Origin: Aeromicrobium terrae
GTDB lineage: Bacteria > Actinomycetota > Actinomycetes > Propionibacteriales > Nocardioidaceae
Direction: 5' to 3'
Assembly: GCF_008039565.1 (NCBI RefSeq)
Contig: NZ_VDUX01000004.1
Span: 342,568-406,567 of the forward strand
Length of the DNA: 64,000 nt
The first letter of the stretch is position 1. Each line of letters opens with the position of its first letter. A program made the position numbers and the translations under genes. This document shows positions 19,463 to 29,167 of the stretch, piece after piece. The notes under the pieces were generated by a model. It was not told the origin of the DNA. It searched no databases and saw only the letters and a program-made list of their open reading frames with translations.

Positions 19463-20034
19463 TGTCGCACCGGGTCGTCCTCGGGCTGTGCGGCCCGCCG
19501 GGGTCCGGGAAGAGCACGCTCGCGGAGCGGATCGCCGCCCACCTGGGCGCGCACCTGTCCGTCGCGATCGTGCCGATGGACGGGTTCCACCTCCCGCAGG
19601 CGGTGCTGCGCGAGCGAGGGCTTCGCGACGTGATGGGGCGCATCGACACGTTCGACGCCGAGGGCTACCTCGAGGTGCTGCGCCGCCTGCGCGAGCCCGG
19701 CGTCACCGTGCGGGCGCCGGGGTTCGACCGGACGGTCGAGGAGCCGGTGCCCGACGCGATCGAGGTCCGGCCCGAAGTCGAGCTCGTGATCACCGAGGGC
19801 AACTACCTGCTCGACGACGCGCCGCCGTGGGACCAGGTGCGGTCGCTGCTCGACGACGTCTGGTGCGTCGACCTCGACGACGACGTCCGGCGCGAGCGGC
19901 TGCTCCGCCGGCACGTCGCGTTCGGGAAGACCGAGGACGAGGCTCGCGCGTGGATGGAGCGGGTGGACGAGCCGAACACCGACAGAGTCAGAGCGGGCTT
20001 CGACAAGCTCAACCGGCGGCGGCCATTCGCGTGA
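19462..20034 (+). CDS. P-loop nucleoside/pantothenate-kinase-like protein
   Basis: 190 residues with Walker A GPPGSGKST, the MDGFHLP motif and DTFDAEGYL characteristic of the PRK/uridine-kinase/PanK superfamily, and EGNYLL. It probably phosphorylates a small alcohol (nucleoside, sugar or pantothenate analogue). It is coupled to the methyltransferase by a 1-base overlap. The 3' end overlaps the convergent aminotransferase gene by 26 bp. Confidence 0.82.
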   Translation: MSHRVVLGLCGPPGSGKSTLAERIAAHLGAHLSVAIVPMDGFHLPQAVLRERGLRDVMGRIDTFDAEGYLEVLRRLREPGVTVRAPGFDRTVEEPVPDAIEVRPEVELVITEGNYLLDDAPPWDQVRSLLDDVWCVDLDDDVRRERLLRRHVAFGKTEDEARAWMERVDEPNTDRVRAGFDKLNRRRPFA

Positions 20035-21145
20035 CGGCCTCGTCGATGATCTCGGGCGTGGTGGCCAGGTTGAGCCGGGCGAACCCCTCGCCGCGACCGA
20101 AGTCCAGGCCCGACGTGAGGGCGACTCGGCCCTTCTCCAGGAAGGCAGCGGCTGGGTCGTCGCCAAGGCCGAGCTCGCGGCAGTCGAGCCACGCGAGGTA
20201 GGTGCCCGGCTCCGGGTTCCACCGCACCTGCGGCAGCCGGTCGGCCAGCGCCTTCTGCAGGAGGTCGCGGTTGTCGGCGAGGTCCGCGTGGAGGCCGTCG
20301 AGCCACTCGCGGCCGCCGTCGAGGGCCGCGACGCCGGCGATCACGCCGAAGTGATTGGGGCCGTGGCCGACGACGTACGGCAGCGACGCCAGCTCGTCCG
20401 TCGTGGCCGCGCCGCCCATCGCGACCGCGGCCTTCATGCCGGCGAGGTTCCACGCCTTCGACGCCGAGAACACCGAGTACGCGTCGTCGGAGCCGTCGAC
20501 ACTCAGGTACGGCACGAACTCGGGACCGGCGACCGGCGCGTGGATCTCGTCGACCACCACGCGGACGCGGTGCTCGGCCGCCAGCCGGGCCACGGCGGCC
20601 AGCTCGTCACGGGTGTGGACCACCGACGTGGGGTTCTGCGGGCTGCACAGCAGATAGGTGACACGGCGGCCACCGAACGCCGCCCGCTCGAATGCGGTGC
20701 CGAGGGCGTCGAGGTCGAGCCGGCCGTCGGGCCCCAGCGGCGCCTCGACGATCGAGCGACCCGCGTGCTGCACGAACCCGAAGAACGGCGGGTACACCGG
20801 CGGGTTCACCACGACCGGGTCGCCCGGGTCGGACACGAGCCGGATCATCTCGACGAGCCCGGTCATCACGTCGCCCACCAGGGCGGTGCGCTGCACGTCG
20901 AGGTCGTCCCAGCCCCAGCGGTCGGCCGCGAACCGCGCCAGCGCCTCGGCGTACACCGGTCCGTCCTGGGGATATCCGGTGTCGCCCAGCGCGACGGCCT
21001 CGGTCAACGCCTCCGTCACGGCGGGCGCCGGCCGGACATCCATCTCCGCGACCCAGAGCGGGAGCACGTCGGGGTCGTACGCCGTCCACTTCATGCTCGT
21101 GCGGCGGCGCAGGTCGTCCAGGGTCAGCTCACGCAGCGGGTGCAT
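20009..21145 (-). CDS. PLP-dependent MalY/PatB-type C-S lyase or aminotransferase
   Basis: 378 residues, fold-type I PLP enzyme. LWVAEMDV near the N-terminus is typical of the MalY/PatB (cystathionine beta-lyase-like) branch, and the Schiff-base lysine is in FSASKAWNLAG. Expected to cleave cystathionine or related C-S substrates. No clear promoter or partner; the tadA pair lies 12 bp upstream in the same direction. Confidence 0.88.
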   Translation of the reverse strand: MHPLRELTLDDLRRRTSMKWTAYDPDVLPLWVAEMDVRPAPAVTEALTEAVALGDTGYPQDGPVYAEALARFAADRWGWDDLDVQRTALVGDVMTGLVEMIRLVSDPGDPVVVNPPVYPPFFGFVQHAGRSIVEAPLGPDGRLDLDALGTAFERAAFGGRRVTYLLCSPQNPTSVVHTRDELAAVARLAAEHRVRVVVDEIHAPVAGPEFVPYLSVDGSDDAYSVFSASKAWNLAGMKAAVAMGGAATTDELASLPYVVGHGPNHFGVIAGVAALDGGREWLDGLHADLADNRDLLQKALADRLPQVRWNPEPGTYLAWLDCRELGLGDDPAAAFLEKGRVALTSGLDFGRGEGFARLNLATTPEIIDEAVTRMAAAG

Positions 21146-21157
21146 GCCGCCATCGTG

Positions 21158-21619
21158 TCACCGGTGCGAAGCGAAGAACTCCCGGAGCAGCGCCGAGGAC
21201 TCCTCGGCCAGCACGCCGCTGACCACCTCGGGGCGGTGGTTGAGCCGACGGTCGCGGACGACGTCCCAGAGCGACCCGACGGCCCCGGCCTTGTCGTCGA
21301 ACGGACCGAACACGAGCCGAGAGACGCGGGAAGCGACGACGGCACCGGCACACATCGTGCACGGCTCGAGCGTGACGACGAGGGTGCAGCCCTCGAGCCG
21401 CCACGACCCGAGCGCGGTCGCGGCCTCGCGGAGCGCGACGACCTCCGCATGGCCGGTCGGATCGGCGTCGCGCTCGCGGGTGTTGCGGCCGGTGCCGATG
21501 ACCGTGCCGGCGGCGTCGACGACGACAGCACCGACGGGCACGTCGCCGTCGGCGGCGGCCGCGGCGGCGAGGTCGAGCGCCTGCCGCATCAGATCGGCAT
21601 CAGTGGGGATGGCGATCAC
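21158..21619 (-). CDS. tadA: tRNA adenosine(34) deaminase TadA
   Basis: 153 residues. Zinc ligands and catalytic glutamate are in TGHAEVVALR (His57, Glu59) and EPCTMCAGA (Cys87, Cys90). TadA converts A34 to inosine in tRNA-Arg(ACG). The GTG start overlaps the stop of the upstream gene (GTGA), and that partner is the typical actinobacterial neighbour, which supports TadA over other nucleoside deaminases. Confidence 0.92.
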   Translation of the reverse strand: MIAIPTDADLMRQALDLAAAAAADGDVPVGAVVVDAAGTVIGTGRNTRERDADPTGHAEVVALREAATALGSWRLEGCTLVVTLEPCTMCAGAVVASRVSRLVFGPFDDKAGAVGSLWDVVRDRRLNHRPEVVSGVLAEESSALLREFFASHR

Positions 21620-22083
21620 CGCACCAGCAGGTCGAACGCCTCGCCGAAGCCGAGCCTCGCCGCCACGTCGGACAGGATCTCGTCCGGGTACAGGTCGTCG
21701 TCGTCGCAGAGCACGCCGAGCTCGATGGCCGGCATGCCGAGGTCGCTCACGATGTCGAGGTCGCCGGCCGGCTGCGGGACGTCGTCGTCGTCCGGGTCCT
21801 CGACGTCGAGCAGGTCGGCGATTCCGCTGGCGAGCGGCCAGTCCAGGGCGGCCGTGACGTCGGACAGCAGCGCCCGAACCTCACCACCCGAGCGGCGCAG
21901 GATCACGAAGAAGTCGTCGTTCATCGACACCAGCCCGAGCACGCCCACGTCGGACGGGAAGCGGCCGAGCGCCTTGGTGAGGTCGTCGAGGTCCTCGGCG
22001 AGCGAAGGGCGCAGCTCGACCAGCTGCCACTCGCCCTCGTCGCGATAGGCGGCCACGGCGAAGTCGACGTCGTCCTCGGCCAT
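21616..22083 (-). CDS. tRNA adenosine deaminase-associated protein
   Basis: 155 residues, very acidic (for example DVEDPDDDDVPQ). It matches the actinobacterial family annotated only by its constant position beside tadA. Its biochemical role is unknown. It is translationally coupled to tadA by a 4-bp overlap. Confidence 0.88.
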   Translation of the reverse strand: MAEDDVDFAVAAYRDEGEWQLVELRPSLAEDLDDLTKALGRFPSDVGVLGLVSMNDDFFVILRRSGGEVRALLSDVTAALDWPLASGIADLLDVEDPDDDDVPQPAGDLDIVSDLGMPAIELGVLCDDDDLYPDEILSDVAARLGFGEAFDLLVR

Positions 22084-22133
22084 GAGTTGATAGTGACAGA
22101 GGGATTTCTCGAGCCGCCACTATCGTGCAGGTC

Positions 22134-22775
22134 ATGCACGTTCATGTCGCCGACCACCCGCTCATCTCGCACAAGCTGACCGTGCTGCGCGACGAGCGGA
22201 CCGACTCCCCCACGTTCCGCCGCCTGGCCGACGAGCTCGTCACGCTGCTGGCGTACGAGGCGACGCGCGACGTGCGCGTCGATCCGGTGACGGTGCAGAC
22301 CCCGGTGGCCGAGGCGCGAGGCGTGCGGCTGTCCACACCGCAGCCGCTCGTGGTGCCGATCCTGCGCGCGGGCCTCGGGATGCTCGAGGGCATGCAGCGC
22401 CTGCTGCCGACGGCCGAGGTGGGCTTCCTCGGCATGGTGCGCAACGAGGAGACGCTCGAGGCGACCACGTACGCCGAGCGCCTGCCCGACGACCTCGCAC
22501 GTCGTCAGTGCTACGTGCTCGACCCCATGCTGGCGACCGGCGGCACCCTGTCCGCGGCCATCGAGTTCCTCGTCCAGCGCGGCGCCGACCACATCACCGC
22601 CGTCACGCTGCTCGCCGCCCCGGAGGGCATCGCCCGCGTCGAGGCGGACCTCGCCGACATCGGCGTCCCCGTCACCCTCGTCACCGCCGGCCTCGACGAG
22701 CGGCTCAACGACAAGGGCTACATCGTCCCCGGCCTCGGCGACGCCGGCGATCGCCTGTACGGCGTGGTCGGCTAA
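22134..22775 (+). CDS. upp: Uracil phosphoribosyltransferase
   Basis: 213 residues. The PRPP loop is [16 protein letters not shown] and the C-terminal uracil-binding region is [13 protein letters not shown]. It salvages uracil to UMP. The ATG at 22134 is chosen because TATCGT (22121-22126) lies 7 nt before it, so the mRNA is probably leaderless; a GTG at 22125 would lie inside the promoter. Confidence 0.96.
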   Translation: MHVHVADHPLISHKLTVLRDERTDSPTFRRLADELVTLLAYEATRDVRVDPVTVQTPVAEARGVRLSTPQPLVVPILRAGLGMLEGMQRLLPTAEVGFLGMVRNEETLEATTYAERLPDDLARRQCYVLDPMLATGGTLSAAIEFLVQRGADHITAVTLLAAPEGIARVEADLADIGVPVTLVTAGLDERLNDKGYIVPGLGDAGDRLYGVVG

Positions 22776-22777
22776 GT

Positions 22778-22843
22778 CCTTTCGTCAAGCTCAAGGACCG
22801 TGTGCCTGCTACCCGAGAACCGGTCGTTGAGCTTGTCGAAACG
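22778..22843. repeat. Imperfect inverted repeat between upp and pntB
   Basis: Arms at 22778-22800 and 22821-22843 (core TCAAGCTCAA / TTGAGCTTG) pair with two mismatches. The element fills the space between convergent genes and probably serves both as terminator. It is the same family as 53696-53738 and the half-site at 6214-6237. Confidence 0.8.
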
Positions 22844-22846
22844 ACG

Positions 22847-24235
22847 TCAGAGGGAGCGCAGGATGTCCTCGACGCGCTCCTTGGCGTCGCCGAACAGCAT
22901 CTGGGTGTTCTCGCGGAAGAACAGCGGGTTCTGCACGCCCGCGTAGCCGGCGGCCATCGAGCGCTTGAAGACGATGACGTTCTTCGCCTCCCACACGCGG
23001 AGGACGGGCATGCCGGCGATCGGGCTGCCCGGGTCCTCGGCGGCGGCCGGGTTCACCGTGTCGTTGGCGCCGATGACGAGGACGACGTCGGTGTCGGCGA
23101 GGTCGTCGTTGATCTCGTCCATCTCGAGCACGATGTCGTAGGGCACCTTCGCCTCGGCGAGGAGCACGTTCATGTGGCCGGGCAGGCGGCCGGCGACCGG
23201 GTGGATGCCGAACCGGACGTCGACGCCCTTGGCGCGGAGCTTGGAGACGAGGTCGGCCACCGGGTACTGGGCCTGCGCGACGGCCATGCCGTAGCCGGGG
23301 GTGATGACGACGCTCGACGCGTCGCCGAGCAGCTCGGCCGCGCCCTCGGCGTCGACCTCGCGGTGCTCGCCGTAGTCGGTGTCGTCGTCGCCCGACGCCT
23401 CGATGCCGAAGCCGCCGGCGATGACGGAGATGAACGACCGGTTCATCGCCTGGCACATGATGTACGACAGGTACGCACCGGAGGAGCCGACGAGCGCGCC
23501 GGTGACGATCAGCAGGTCGTTGTTCAGCAGGAAGCCCGCGGCGGCCGCGGCCCAGCCGGAGTAGCTGTTCAGCATCGAGACGACGACCGGCATGTCGCCG
23601 CCGCCGATCGACGCGACCAGGTGCACGCCGAGCCCGAGCGACACGACCGTGACGAGCACCAGCAGCCACATGTGCGGCGACGCGACGTAGACGATCGTCA
23701 GCACCGCGAACGCGGCCAGCGCGCCGAGGTTGAGCAGGTTCTTGCCGGGCAGCACGAGCGGCGCCGACTTCATCCGCGCCGACAGCTTCAGGAACGCGAT
23801 GATCGAGCCGGTGAACGTGACGCCACCGATGAAGACGCCGATGAACACCTCGGCGCTGTGGATCCGCTCCAGCGACTCCAGCGCGTAGTGGGGGTGCTCG
23901 AGGTGGCCGTTCCAGCCCACGAGCACGGCCGCGAGACCGACGAAGCTGTGGAACAGCGCGATCAGCTCGGGCATGCCGGTCATCTCGACGGTTCTCGCCC
24001 GGGCCAGGCCGATGGCGGCGCCGATCACGACGGCGATCACCAGCAGCACGACGCCGATCGCCTCGGCGTCCTGCACGGCCAGGATGACCGTCGCGACCAG
24101 CGCGATGGTCATGCCGACGATGCCGTAGAGGACGCCGTTGCGCGACGACTCGTGGCGTGACAGGCCGGCCAGGCTCATCACGAACAGCAGGATCGCGACG
24201 ATGTAGGCCGCCTGCGCGACGGACTCTGCACTCAT
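22847..24235 (-). CDS. pntB: NAD(P) transhydrogenase beta subunit
   Basis: 462 residues: about nine membrane helices in the first 270 residues, then the soluble NADP(H)-binding domain III with [13 protein letters not shown] and [12 protein letters not shown]. Together with PntA it couples proton translocation to hydride transfer from NADH to NADP+. Only 5 bp separate it from pntA. NADPH from this enzyme could feed reductive steps elsewhere in the window, which is inference. Confidence 0.96.
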   Translation of the reverse strand: MSAESVAQAAYIVAILLFVMSLAGLSRHESSRNGVLYGIVGMTIALVATVILAVQDAEAIGVVLLVIAVVIGAAIGLARARTVEMTGMPELIALFHSFVGLAAVLVGWNGHLEHPHYALESLERIHSAEVFIGVFIGGVTFTGSIIAFLKLSARMKSAPLVLPGKNLLNLGALAAFAVLTIVYVASPHMWLLVLVTVVSLGLGVHLVASIGGGDMPVVVSMLNSYSGWAAAAAGFLLNNDLLIVTGALVGSSGAYLSYIMCQAMNRSFISVIAGGFGIEASGDDDTDYGEHREVDAEGAAELLGDASSVVITPGYGMAVAQAQYPVADLVSKLRAKGVDVRFGIHPVAGRLPGHMNVLLAEAKVPYDIVLEMDEINDDLADTDVVLVIGANDTVNPAAAEDPGSPIAGMPVLRVWEAKNVIVFKRSMAAGYAGVQNPLFFRENTQMLFGDAKERVEDILRSL

Positions 24236-24240
24236 GGCCC

Positions 24241-25776
24241 TCAGCCCTTCGAGAACATGCTGAGCATGCGTCGGGTCACGGCGAAGCCGCCGAAGATGTT
24301 GATGCTCGCGAGCAGGATCGCCACGAACGAGAGGATGCGCGTCGCCGGGTCGTCGCCCACGACCTGCAGGACCGCGCCGACGACGATGATCCCGGAGATC
24401 GCGTTCGTCACCGACATCAGCGGTGTGTGCAGCGCGTGGTGCACGTTGCCGATCACGTAGTAGCCGATGATCACCGCGAGCACGAGCACGGTGAAGTGCT
24501 GCGGCAGCGGGTCCGGCGCGTACGCGTTGATCAGGAACAGCGCGAGCACGCCGATGCCGATCAGCGTGAAACGGCGCTCCTGGGTCATCGGCTGCTTCTC
24601 GACGACCGGCTCCTTCTCCTTCACCGCCGGCATCGGCTTGGTGGGGGCGGCGGAGACGCTGACCGGTGGCGGGGGCCACAGGTTCTCGCCCTCGCGGACG
24701 ACGGTCATGCCGCGCTGCACCACGTCCTCGAGGTCGAGCACGACCTGCCCGTCCTTCTCCGGCGTGAGCAGCTTCATCAGGTTGACGACGTTGGTGCCGT
24801 ACAGCTGCGACGCGACGGTGGGCAGCCGGCCGGCGAGGTCCGTGTAGCCGATGATCGTGACGTCGTTGTCGGTGACCACGACCTCACCGGGCTTGGAGCC
24901 CTCGACGTTCCCGCCCTGCGCGGCCGCCATGTCGACGATCACGCTGCCGGGCTTCATGCTCGCCACGTCGGCGGCCGTGACCAGGCGCGGCGCCGGCTTT
25001 CCGGGGATCAGCGCGGTGGTGATGATGATGTCGACCTCGGCGGCCTGCTCGGAGTAGATCTCCGCGGCCCGCCGGTTGTACTCGTCGGTGGTCTCCTTGG
25101 CGTAGCCGTCGCTGCCCATCTCGGACTCGACGTCCACCTCGATGAACTCGCCGCCGATCGACTTCACCTGGTCGGCGACCTCCGGACGCGGGTCCATCGC
25201 GCGGACGACGGCACCGAGGCTGCTGGCCGCGCCGATCGCGGCCAGTCCGGCGACGCCGGCGCCAGCCACCAGGACCGTCGCGGGCGGCACCTTGCCCGCC
25301 GCGGTGACCTGGCCGGTGAAGAACCGGCCGAACGTGTGGGCGGCCTCGACGACCGCGCGGTAGCCGGCGATGTTCGCCATCGAGCTGAGGACGTCGAGCG
25401 ACTGGGCGCGCGAGATGCGCGGCACCGCGTCCATCGCGAGCACAGTGATGGGCTTGGCGGCCAGCTCGTCGACCAGGTCCGGGTTCAGGCCCGGCGCCAG
25501 CATGCTGATCAGGTAGGAGCCGTCGGCCAGCCGGCCGATCTCCTCCGACGTGGGCGCGTTGATCTTCAGGACGATGTCGCGGCCCCACACCTCGTCGGCG
25601 GACGCGACGGTGGCGCCGGCCTCGGCGTAGCCCTCGTCGAGGAAGCTCGCCTTCTCGCCCGCGCCCGACTCGACGGCCACGTCGTAGCCCAGGTCGATCA
25701 GCTTGGCGACCGTCGCGGGGGTGGCTGCGACTCTCGTCTCCCCGGGCGTCGACTCCGCCACGACTCCGATCTTCAC
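24241..25776 (-). CDS. pntA: NAD(P) transhydrogenase alpha subunit
   Basis: 511 residues. An alanine-dehydrogenase-like NAD(H) domain ([29 protein letters not shown]) occupies residues 1-380, and a membrane part with about four helices follows to the C-terminus, so the AA and AB parts are one chain. Start placed at the GTG of [15 protein letters not shown] ends 7 nt before it, fitting the leaderless pattern seen elsewhere here. A GTG 24 bp further upstream is the alternative. Confidence 0.94.
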   Translation of the reverse strand: MKIGVVAESTPGETRVAATPATVAKLIDLGYDVAVESGAGEKASFLDEGYAEAGATVASADEVWGRDIVLKINAPTSEEIGRLADGSYLISMLAPGLNPDLVDELAAKPITVLAMDAVPRISRAQSLDVLSSMANIAGYRAVVEAAHTFGRFFTGQVTAAGKVPPATVLVAGAGVAGLAAIGAASSLGAVVRAMDPRPEVADQVKSIGGEFIEVDVESEMGSDGYAKETTDEYNRRAAEIYSEQAAEVDIIITTALIPGKPAPRLVTAADVASMKPGSVIVDMAAAQGGNVEGSKPGEVVVTDNDVTIIGYTDLAGRLPTVASQLYGTNVVNLMKLLTPEKDGQVVLDLEDVVQRGMTVVREGENLWPPPPVSVSAAPTKPMPAVKEKEPVVEKQPMTQERRFTLIGIGVLALFLINAYAPDPLPQHFTVLVLAVIIGYYVIGNVHHALHTPLMSVTNAISGIIVVGAVLQVVGDDPATRILSFVAILLASINIFGGFAVTRRMLSMFSKG

Positions 25777-25809
25777 CCGGCGCACACTAGCGTCATGCAC
25801 CCGAGGTGA

Positions 25810-25841
25810 CCACCTGATGAGACTGGTGTCTCACCAGGTGG
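25810..25841 (-). terminator. Hairpin after the DUF7218-type gene
   Basis: Arms at 25810-25823 and 25828-25841 pair over 14 bp with one mismatch around a TGGT loop. It lies 9 bp past the stop of the small gene at 25850 and just before the pntA promoter, so it probably ends the upstream transcript. Confidence 0.65.
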
Positions 25842-25849
25842 CGACGGCC

Positions 25850-26116
25850 TCAGTGGTTCCGCAAGGTGTCGATGAGCTCGTCCTTGTTCATGTCGGAGTA
25901 GCCCTCGATGCCGAGCTCCTTGGCACGGTCCTGAAGCTCGTCGACGGTGCGGTCCTCGTAGTCCTTGGCCTCACCACCCTTGCGGCCGACCTCGGACTCG
26001 CCCTCGTTGGCGGCGGCGTTGGAGATGCGTGCGGCCTTCTCCTTGGACGCGCCCTCGTCGCGCAGGTCCTCGTACATGTCGGGCTTCTTCAGGCTGCTGT
26101 TCTTGTCACCGGGCAT
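25850..26116 (-). CDS. DUF7218 / Rho-termination-factor N-terminal-like protein
   Basis: 88 residues. [18 protein letters not shown] and [16 protein letters not shown] resemble the small actinobacterial DUF7218 family, and the C-terminus [16 protein letters not shown] followed by KDELIDTLR is a Rho_N-like three-helix module that often binds nucleic acid. The ATG has GAGGAGGACCACG before it. It overlaps the acidic small gene upstream by 11 bp. Function unknown. Confidence 0.85.
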   Translation of the reverse strand: MPGDKNSSLKKPDMYEDLRDEGASKEKAARISNAAANEGESEVGRKGGEAKDYEDRTVDELQDRAKELGIEGYSDMNKDELIDTLRNH

Positions 26117-26261
26117 CGTGGTCCTCCTCCTCGTCTGCGTCGGGTTGCGGCAGCTCGACGACGTCGTCCTCCGCATCGGCACCCGCGGCGAACCTCGGCT
26201 CGTCCGCGGGCTCGTGCTCGGGATCGGGTGCTGCGATCGGTTCCTCCGGCGTGCTGGTCAC
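26106..26261 (-). CDS. Small acidic protein (51 aa)
   Basis: 51 residues, rich in Glu, Asp and Pro (start [10 protein letters not shown], end [11 protein letters not shown]), probably disordered. The evidence is the GTG start with GAGGAG 6-7 nt upstream and an 11-bp overlap with the next gene, whose ribosome-binding site lies inside this gene. No family recognised. Confidence 0.55.
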   Translation of the reverse strand: MTSTPEEPIAAPDPEHEPADEPRFAAGADAEDDVVELPQPDADEEEDHDAR

Positions 26262-26323
26262 GGGCTTCTCCTCTACGGTCCAGATGTATGACGTTCCCCC
26301 GTGGACGGACGTCATGCATCGAC

Positions 26324-26348
26324 GGTTGGAATAGTTGCGTCGGGGTAC
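26324..26348 (+). promoter_or_regulatory. SigF/SigB-type promoter for the lipoprotein-NRAMP operon
   Basis: GGTTG (26324-26328), 14-nt spacer, GGGTAC (26343-26348). The ATG with its AGGAGG follows 27 nt later. It matches the mycobacterial SigF pattern GGTTT-N14-17-GGGTAC/T apart from one -35 base. Confidence 0.7.
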
Positions 26349-26375
26349 TACCTGCCCGACCCGACAGGAGGCCCG

Positions 26376-26789
26376 ATGCGTGCTGCACTCGTGGTGGCGC
26401 TGGTCGTCGGCCTCGCCGCGTGCGGGATCACCACACCCCCGCTGGAGCGGGCCGCGGGGGACGCGACGTCCGCCACCGGCTCCGCCGCGCTCGCCCTGCG
26501 CGGCCTCGACGACGGTGACCTGACGTCCGCCGTCGCGGAGACGACCATCGAGGACGCGGTCACCACGGCGTCCAAGGCGGCCAGGGAGGTCGCGGCCTAC
26601 CCGGCGAAGAACACCCGGGAGAAGCAGCTGCAGGAGCAGGCGGTCGCCGCCATCGCAGACGCGGTGAAGGACCTGCACCGGGCCCGCGACGGCGTCAGGC
26701 AGCCGGCACAGCGCGCGAGCCTGGTCGACCGGCTCACCGCTGACCGCGACCGCCTCGACGAGCTCACGACCAAGGCCGGGTCGCTCTGA
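26376..26789 (+). CDS. Small lipoprotein
   Basis: 137 residues. A signal peptide with lipobox VVGLAACG (Cys at residue 16) predicts a membrane-anchored lipoprotein; the rest is mostly alanine-rich helix with regular Asp, Arg and Leu spacing that could form coiled coil. No family recognised. The ATG is preceded by AGGAGG. The stop overlaps the transporter ATG (TGATG). First gene of a four-gene operon. Confidence 0.78.
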   Translation: MRAALVVALVVGLAACGITTPPLERAAGDATSATGSAALALRGLDDGDLTSAVAETTIEDAVTTASKAAREVAAYPAKNTREKQLQEQAVAAIADAVKDLHRARDGVRQPAQRASLVDRLTADRDRLDELTTKAGSL

Positions 26790-28018
26790 TGAAGAAGTAC
26801 CTCGCCGTCGCGCTCGGCATCCTCACCGCCATCGGCGGGTTCGTCGACATCGGCGACCTGGTCACCAACGCCGTCGTCGGCGCGCGGTTCGGGCTCTCGC
26901 TGGCGTGGGTGGTCGTCGTCGGCGTGATCGGCATCGTGCTGTACGCGTACATGGCGGGCAAGGTCGTCGCGCTCAGCGGGCGGGCGACGTTCGAGATCAT
27001 CCGCGAGCGCCTCGGCGCCAGGGCCGCCCTGATGAACCTCGGGGCGTCCTTCCTGATGACGCTGCTGACCCTCACGGCGGAGATCGGCGGCATCGCCCTG
27101 ACGCTCCAGCTGCTCACCGGCATCGTGCCGCTCGCCTGGATCGTGGTGGCGACGCTCGCGGTCTGGCTGGTGATCTGGCTGGTCAAGTTCACCTGGATGG
27201 AGAACGCCGCCGGTCTCCTCGGCCTGACACTCATCGTCTTCGTCGTGTCGTTCTTCGTGCTGGGCCCCGACTGGGGCGACACGGTCGACCAGATCACCCA
27301 GCAGTACCCGCACCCCGGCGAGCACCCGCTCACGTACTGGTTCTACGTCGTGGCCCTGTTCGGCGCCGCCATGACGCCGTACGAGGTGTTCTTCTTCTCC
27401 TCCGGCGCCGTCGAGGAGCGCTGGGGACGTCAGGACCTCATGCTCGCCCGGCTCAACGTCGGGATCGGCTTCCCGCTCGGCGGCTTGCTGTCACTGGGCA
27501 TCGCCGGCAGCGCCTTCCTCGTCTGGTCGCCGGAGAAGGTCGACGTCTCGAGCCTGTCGCAGGTGGTCCTGCCGGTCGGCGAGGCGCTCGGCACGATCGG
27601 GTTGGCGCTCGTGCTGATCGGCGTGCTGGCGGCCACCATGGGCGCAGCGCTGGAGACGGCGCTCTCCTGCGGCTACACGCTGGCCCAGTACGCGGGCTGG
27701 CCGTGGGGCAAGTGGCACCGGCCGGCGAAGGCGCCGCAGTTCCACGTGACGATCATCGTGTGCCTGCTGATCGCGTGCGGCGTGCTGGCCACCGGGGTCG
27801 ACCCGATCATGGTGACCGAGTTCTCGGTCGTCTTCAGCGCGGTGGCCCTGCCGCTCACCTACGCGCCGATCCTCGTCGTGGCCAACGACCCCGAGTACGT
27901 CGGCGAGGAGACCAACGGACCGGTGCTGAACGCCCTGGCGCTCGTGTACCTCGTGATCATCGTGGTGGCCGCGGTCGCCGCCATCCCTCTGATGGTTCTG
28001 ACAGGACTCGGCTCATGA
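26789..28018 (+). CDS. Divergent NRAMP-like membrane transporter
   Basis: 409 residues, about eleven membrane helices. Overall it reads as an NRAMP (LeuT fold) divalent-metal transporter, but the usual TM1 DPGN is VDIGD (residues 19-23) and the usual TM6 MPH is MTPYEVFFF (from Met195). Both motifs form the metal site in true NRAMPs, so substrate and ion choice may differ (Mg2+ or a non-metal substrate). Coupled to the lipoprotein upstream and to a PRC-barrel-like gene downstream. SigF-type promoter upstream of the operon. Confidence 0.8.
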   Translation: MKKYLAVALGILTAIGGFVDIGDLVTNAVVGARFGLSLAWVVVVGVIGIVLYAYMAGKVVALSGRATFEIIRERLGARAALMNLGASFLMTLLTLTAEIGGIALTLQLLTGIVPLAWIVVATLAVWLVIWLVKFTWMENAAGLLGLTLIVFVVSFFVLGPDWGDTVDQITQQYPHPGEHPLTYWFYVVALFGAAMTPYEVFFFSSGAVEERWGRQDLMLARLNVGIGFPLGGLLSLGIAGSAFLVWSPEKVDVSSLSQVVLPVGEALGTIGLALVLIGVLAATMGAALETALSCGYTLAQYAGWPWGKWHRPAKAPQFHVTIIVCLLIACGVLATGVDPIMVTEFSVVFSAVALPLTYAPILVVANDPEYVGEETNGPVLNALALVYLVIIVVAAVAAIPLMVLTGLGS

Positions 28019-28389
28019 CCAGACTTCCCCCGCACCCGGCGAAGGACGGCAAGGTGCTCGACGCGAACGTGCACCTGCTCGACCGGCTCGTGGTCGACCG
28101 GAACGACGAGCCGGTGTCCGTCGTGAGCGACCTCGAGCTCGAGAGCGAGGACGGCGGGCGCCCCCGCATCGCCAACCTCGTGCTCGGCTCGGCGATCGTG
28201 TCCCGGTTCCTGGGGGGCCACCCGCCGAAGCACCACCTCGACCGGATGGCGTGGCGGAAGGTCGCGGCGCTCGACACCGTCGTGCACCTCAGGGTCGACC
28301 GCTCCGAGCTCGACGTGATCTGGTTCGAGCGCTGGTTGCGCCGCCACGTGATCGGCCGGATCCCCGGAGGTCGCCGTGATCCTGAGTGA
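28015..28389 (+). CDS. PRC-barrel-like protein 1
   Basis: 124 residues. KVLDANVHLLDRLVVDR followed by SVVSDLELE looks like a PRC-barrel beta segment, a small domain found as a cytosolic regulator of channels and transporters. The ATG overlaps the transporter stop by 4 bp. The 3' end overlaps the next gene by 14 bp. The domain call is from pattern only. Confidence 0.65.
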   Translation: MTRLPPHPAKDGKVLDANVHLLDRLVVDRNDEPVSVVSDLELESEDGGRPRIANLVLGSAIVSRFLGGHPPKHHLDRMAWRKVAALDTVVHLRVDRSELDVIWFERWLRRHVIGRIPGGRRDPE

Positions 28390-28705
28390 CCTGATGGCCC
28401 GCGAGGTGCGGTGCGGCGACGAGCGGCTCGGCCACGTGATCGACGCGCGGTTCGTCGTGCGCGGCGCGGTCGAGGGCTCGCTCGCCGAGGCTCAGCTCGT
28501 CGGCCTCGTCGTCGGGCCGAAGCGGCGGATGAGCGTCCTGGGCTACGAGCGCGCCGAGCAGGACCGGCCCGCCCTGCTCAACTGGTTCTTCGGCCGGCGG
28601 CAACGCGAGAGCTTCCTGGTCGACTGGGACGACGTCGCGTCGGTGGACGGCGACGCCGTCGAGCTGCGCGAGGGGTTCACGCGCTGGTCGTCACGACTCC
28701 GTTGA
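28376..28705 (+). CDS. PRC-barrel-like protein 2
   Basis: 109 residues starting at GTG. LMAREVRCGDERLGHVIDARFV is a PRC-barrel signature, and the C-terminal half has FLVDWDDVASVDGDAVELR. With the preceding protein it may form a pair on the cytosolic face of the NRAMP-like transporter. The 3' end overlaps the convergent DUF6328 gene by 15 bp. Confidence 0.72.
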   Translation: MILSDLMAREVRCGDERLGHVIDARFVVRGAVEGSLAEAQLVGLVVGPKRRMSVLGYERAEQDRPALLNWFFGRRQRESFLVDWDDVASVDGDAVELREGFTRWSSRLR

Positions 28706-29158
28706 GCGCGGCCTGCGGAGCACCCAGGCGGGCAGGACGAGCCAGACCAGCGTGGTGAGTCCGGCAAGCACGGCGGCCGCGACGGATGCGGCCGTGGAGC
28801 TGAGCACCGTGTCCACGATGAGCCAGACCGCGCCGACGTTGGCCACGGCAAGCAGGACCAGGCCAGCACGCGAGAGCTTGTGTGCGGCATCGACGAGGAA
28901 CGGCCGCTGGCCGCGGTGGAACAGCGCCCGGTGCAACGCGACCGGGCTGAGGAGGAGCAGCGTCGCACTGATGGCGGAGAGCAGGACCGCGACGTAGACG
29001 TCGTGGCGCGACTCCGGCAGGTCTTCGAAGTTCGGCGAGAACGGCAGGGTCAGCAGGAAGCCGCTGAGGATCTGCACGCCGGTCTGCGCGACGCGCAGCT
29101 CCTGGAGCAGCTCGTTCCAGTTGCGGTCGAGCCCCTTGTCGCGTGCGTGCTCCTCCAT
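28691..29158 (-). CDS. DUF6328 membrane protein
   Basis: 155 residues with four predicted membrane helices after an N-terminal region ELRVAQTGVQILSGFLLTLPF, typical of DUF6328. Function unknown. It lies 9 bp downstream of thpR in the same direction. Confidence 0.82.
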   Translation of the reverse strand: MEEHARDKGLDRNWNELLQELRVAQTGVQILSGFLLTLPFSPNFEDLPESRHDVYVAVLLSAISATLLLLSPVALHRALFHRGQRPFLVDAAHKLSRAGLVLLAVANVGAVWLIVDTVLSSTAASVAAAVLAGLTTLVWLVLPAWVLRRPRSTES

Positions 29159-29167
29159 CCTTCGAAC

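Noticed and set aside
25777..25800. Longer PntA N-terminus from the GTG at 25800
   Set aside because: The likely -10 box lies inside that stretch, and MKIGVV is the family's normal start.
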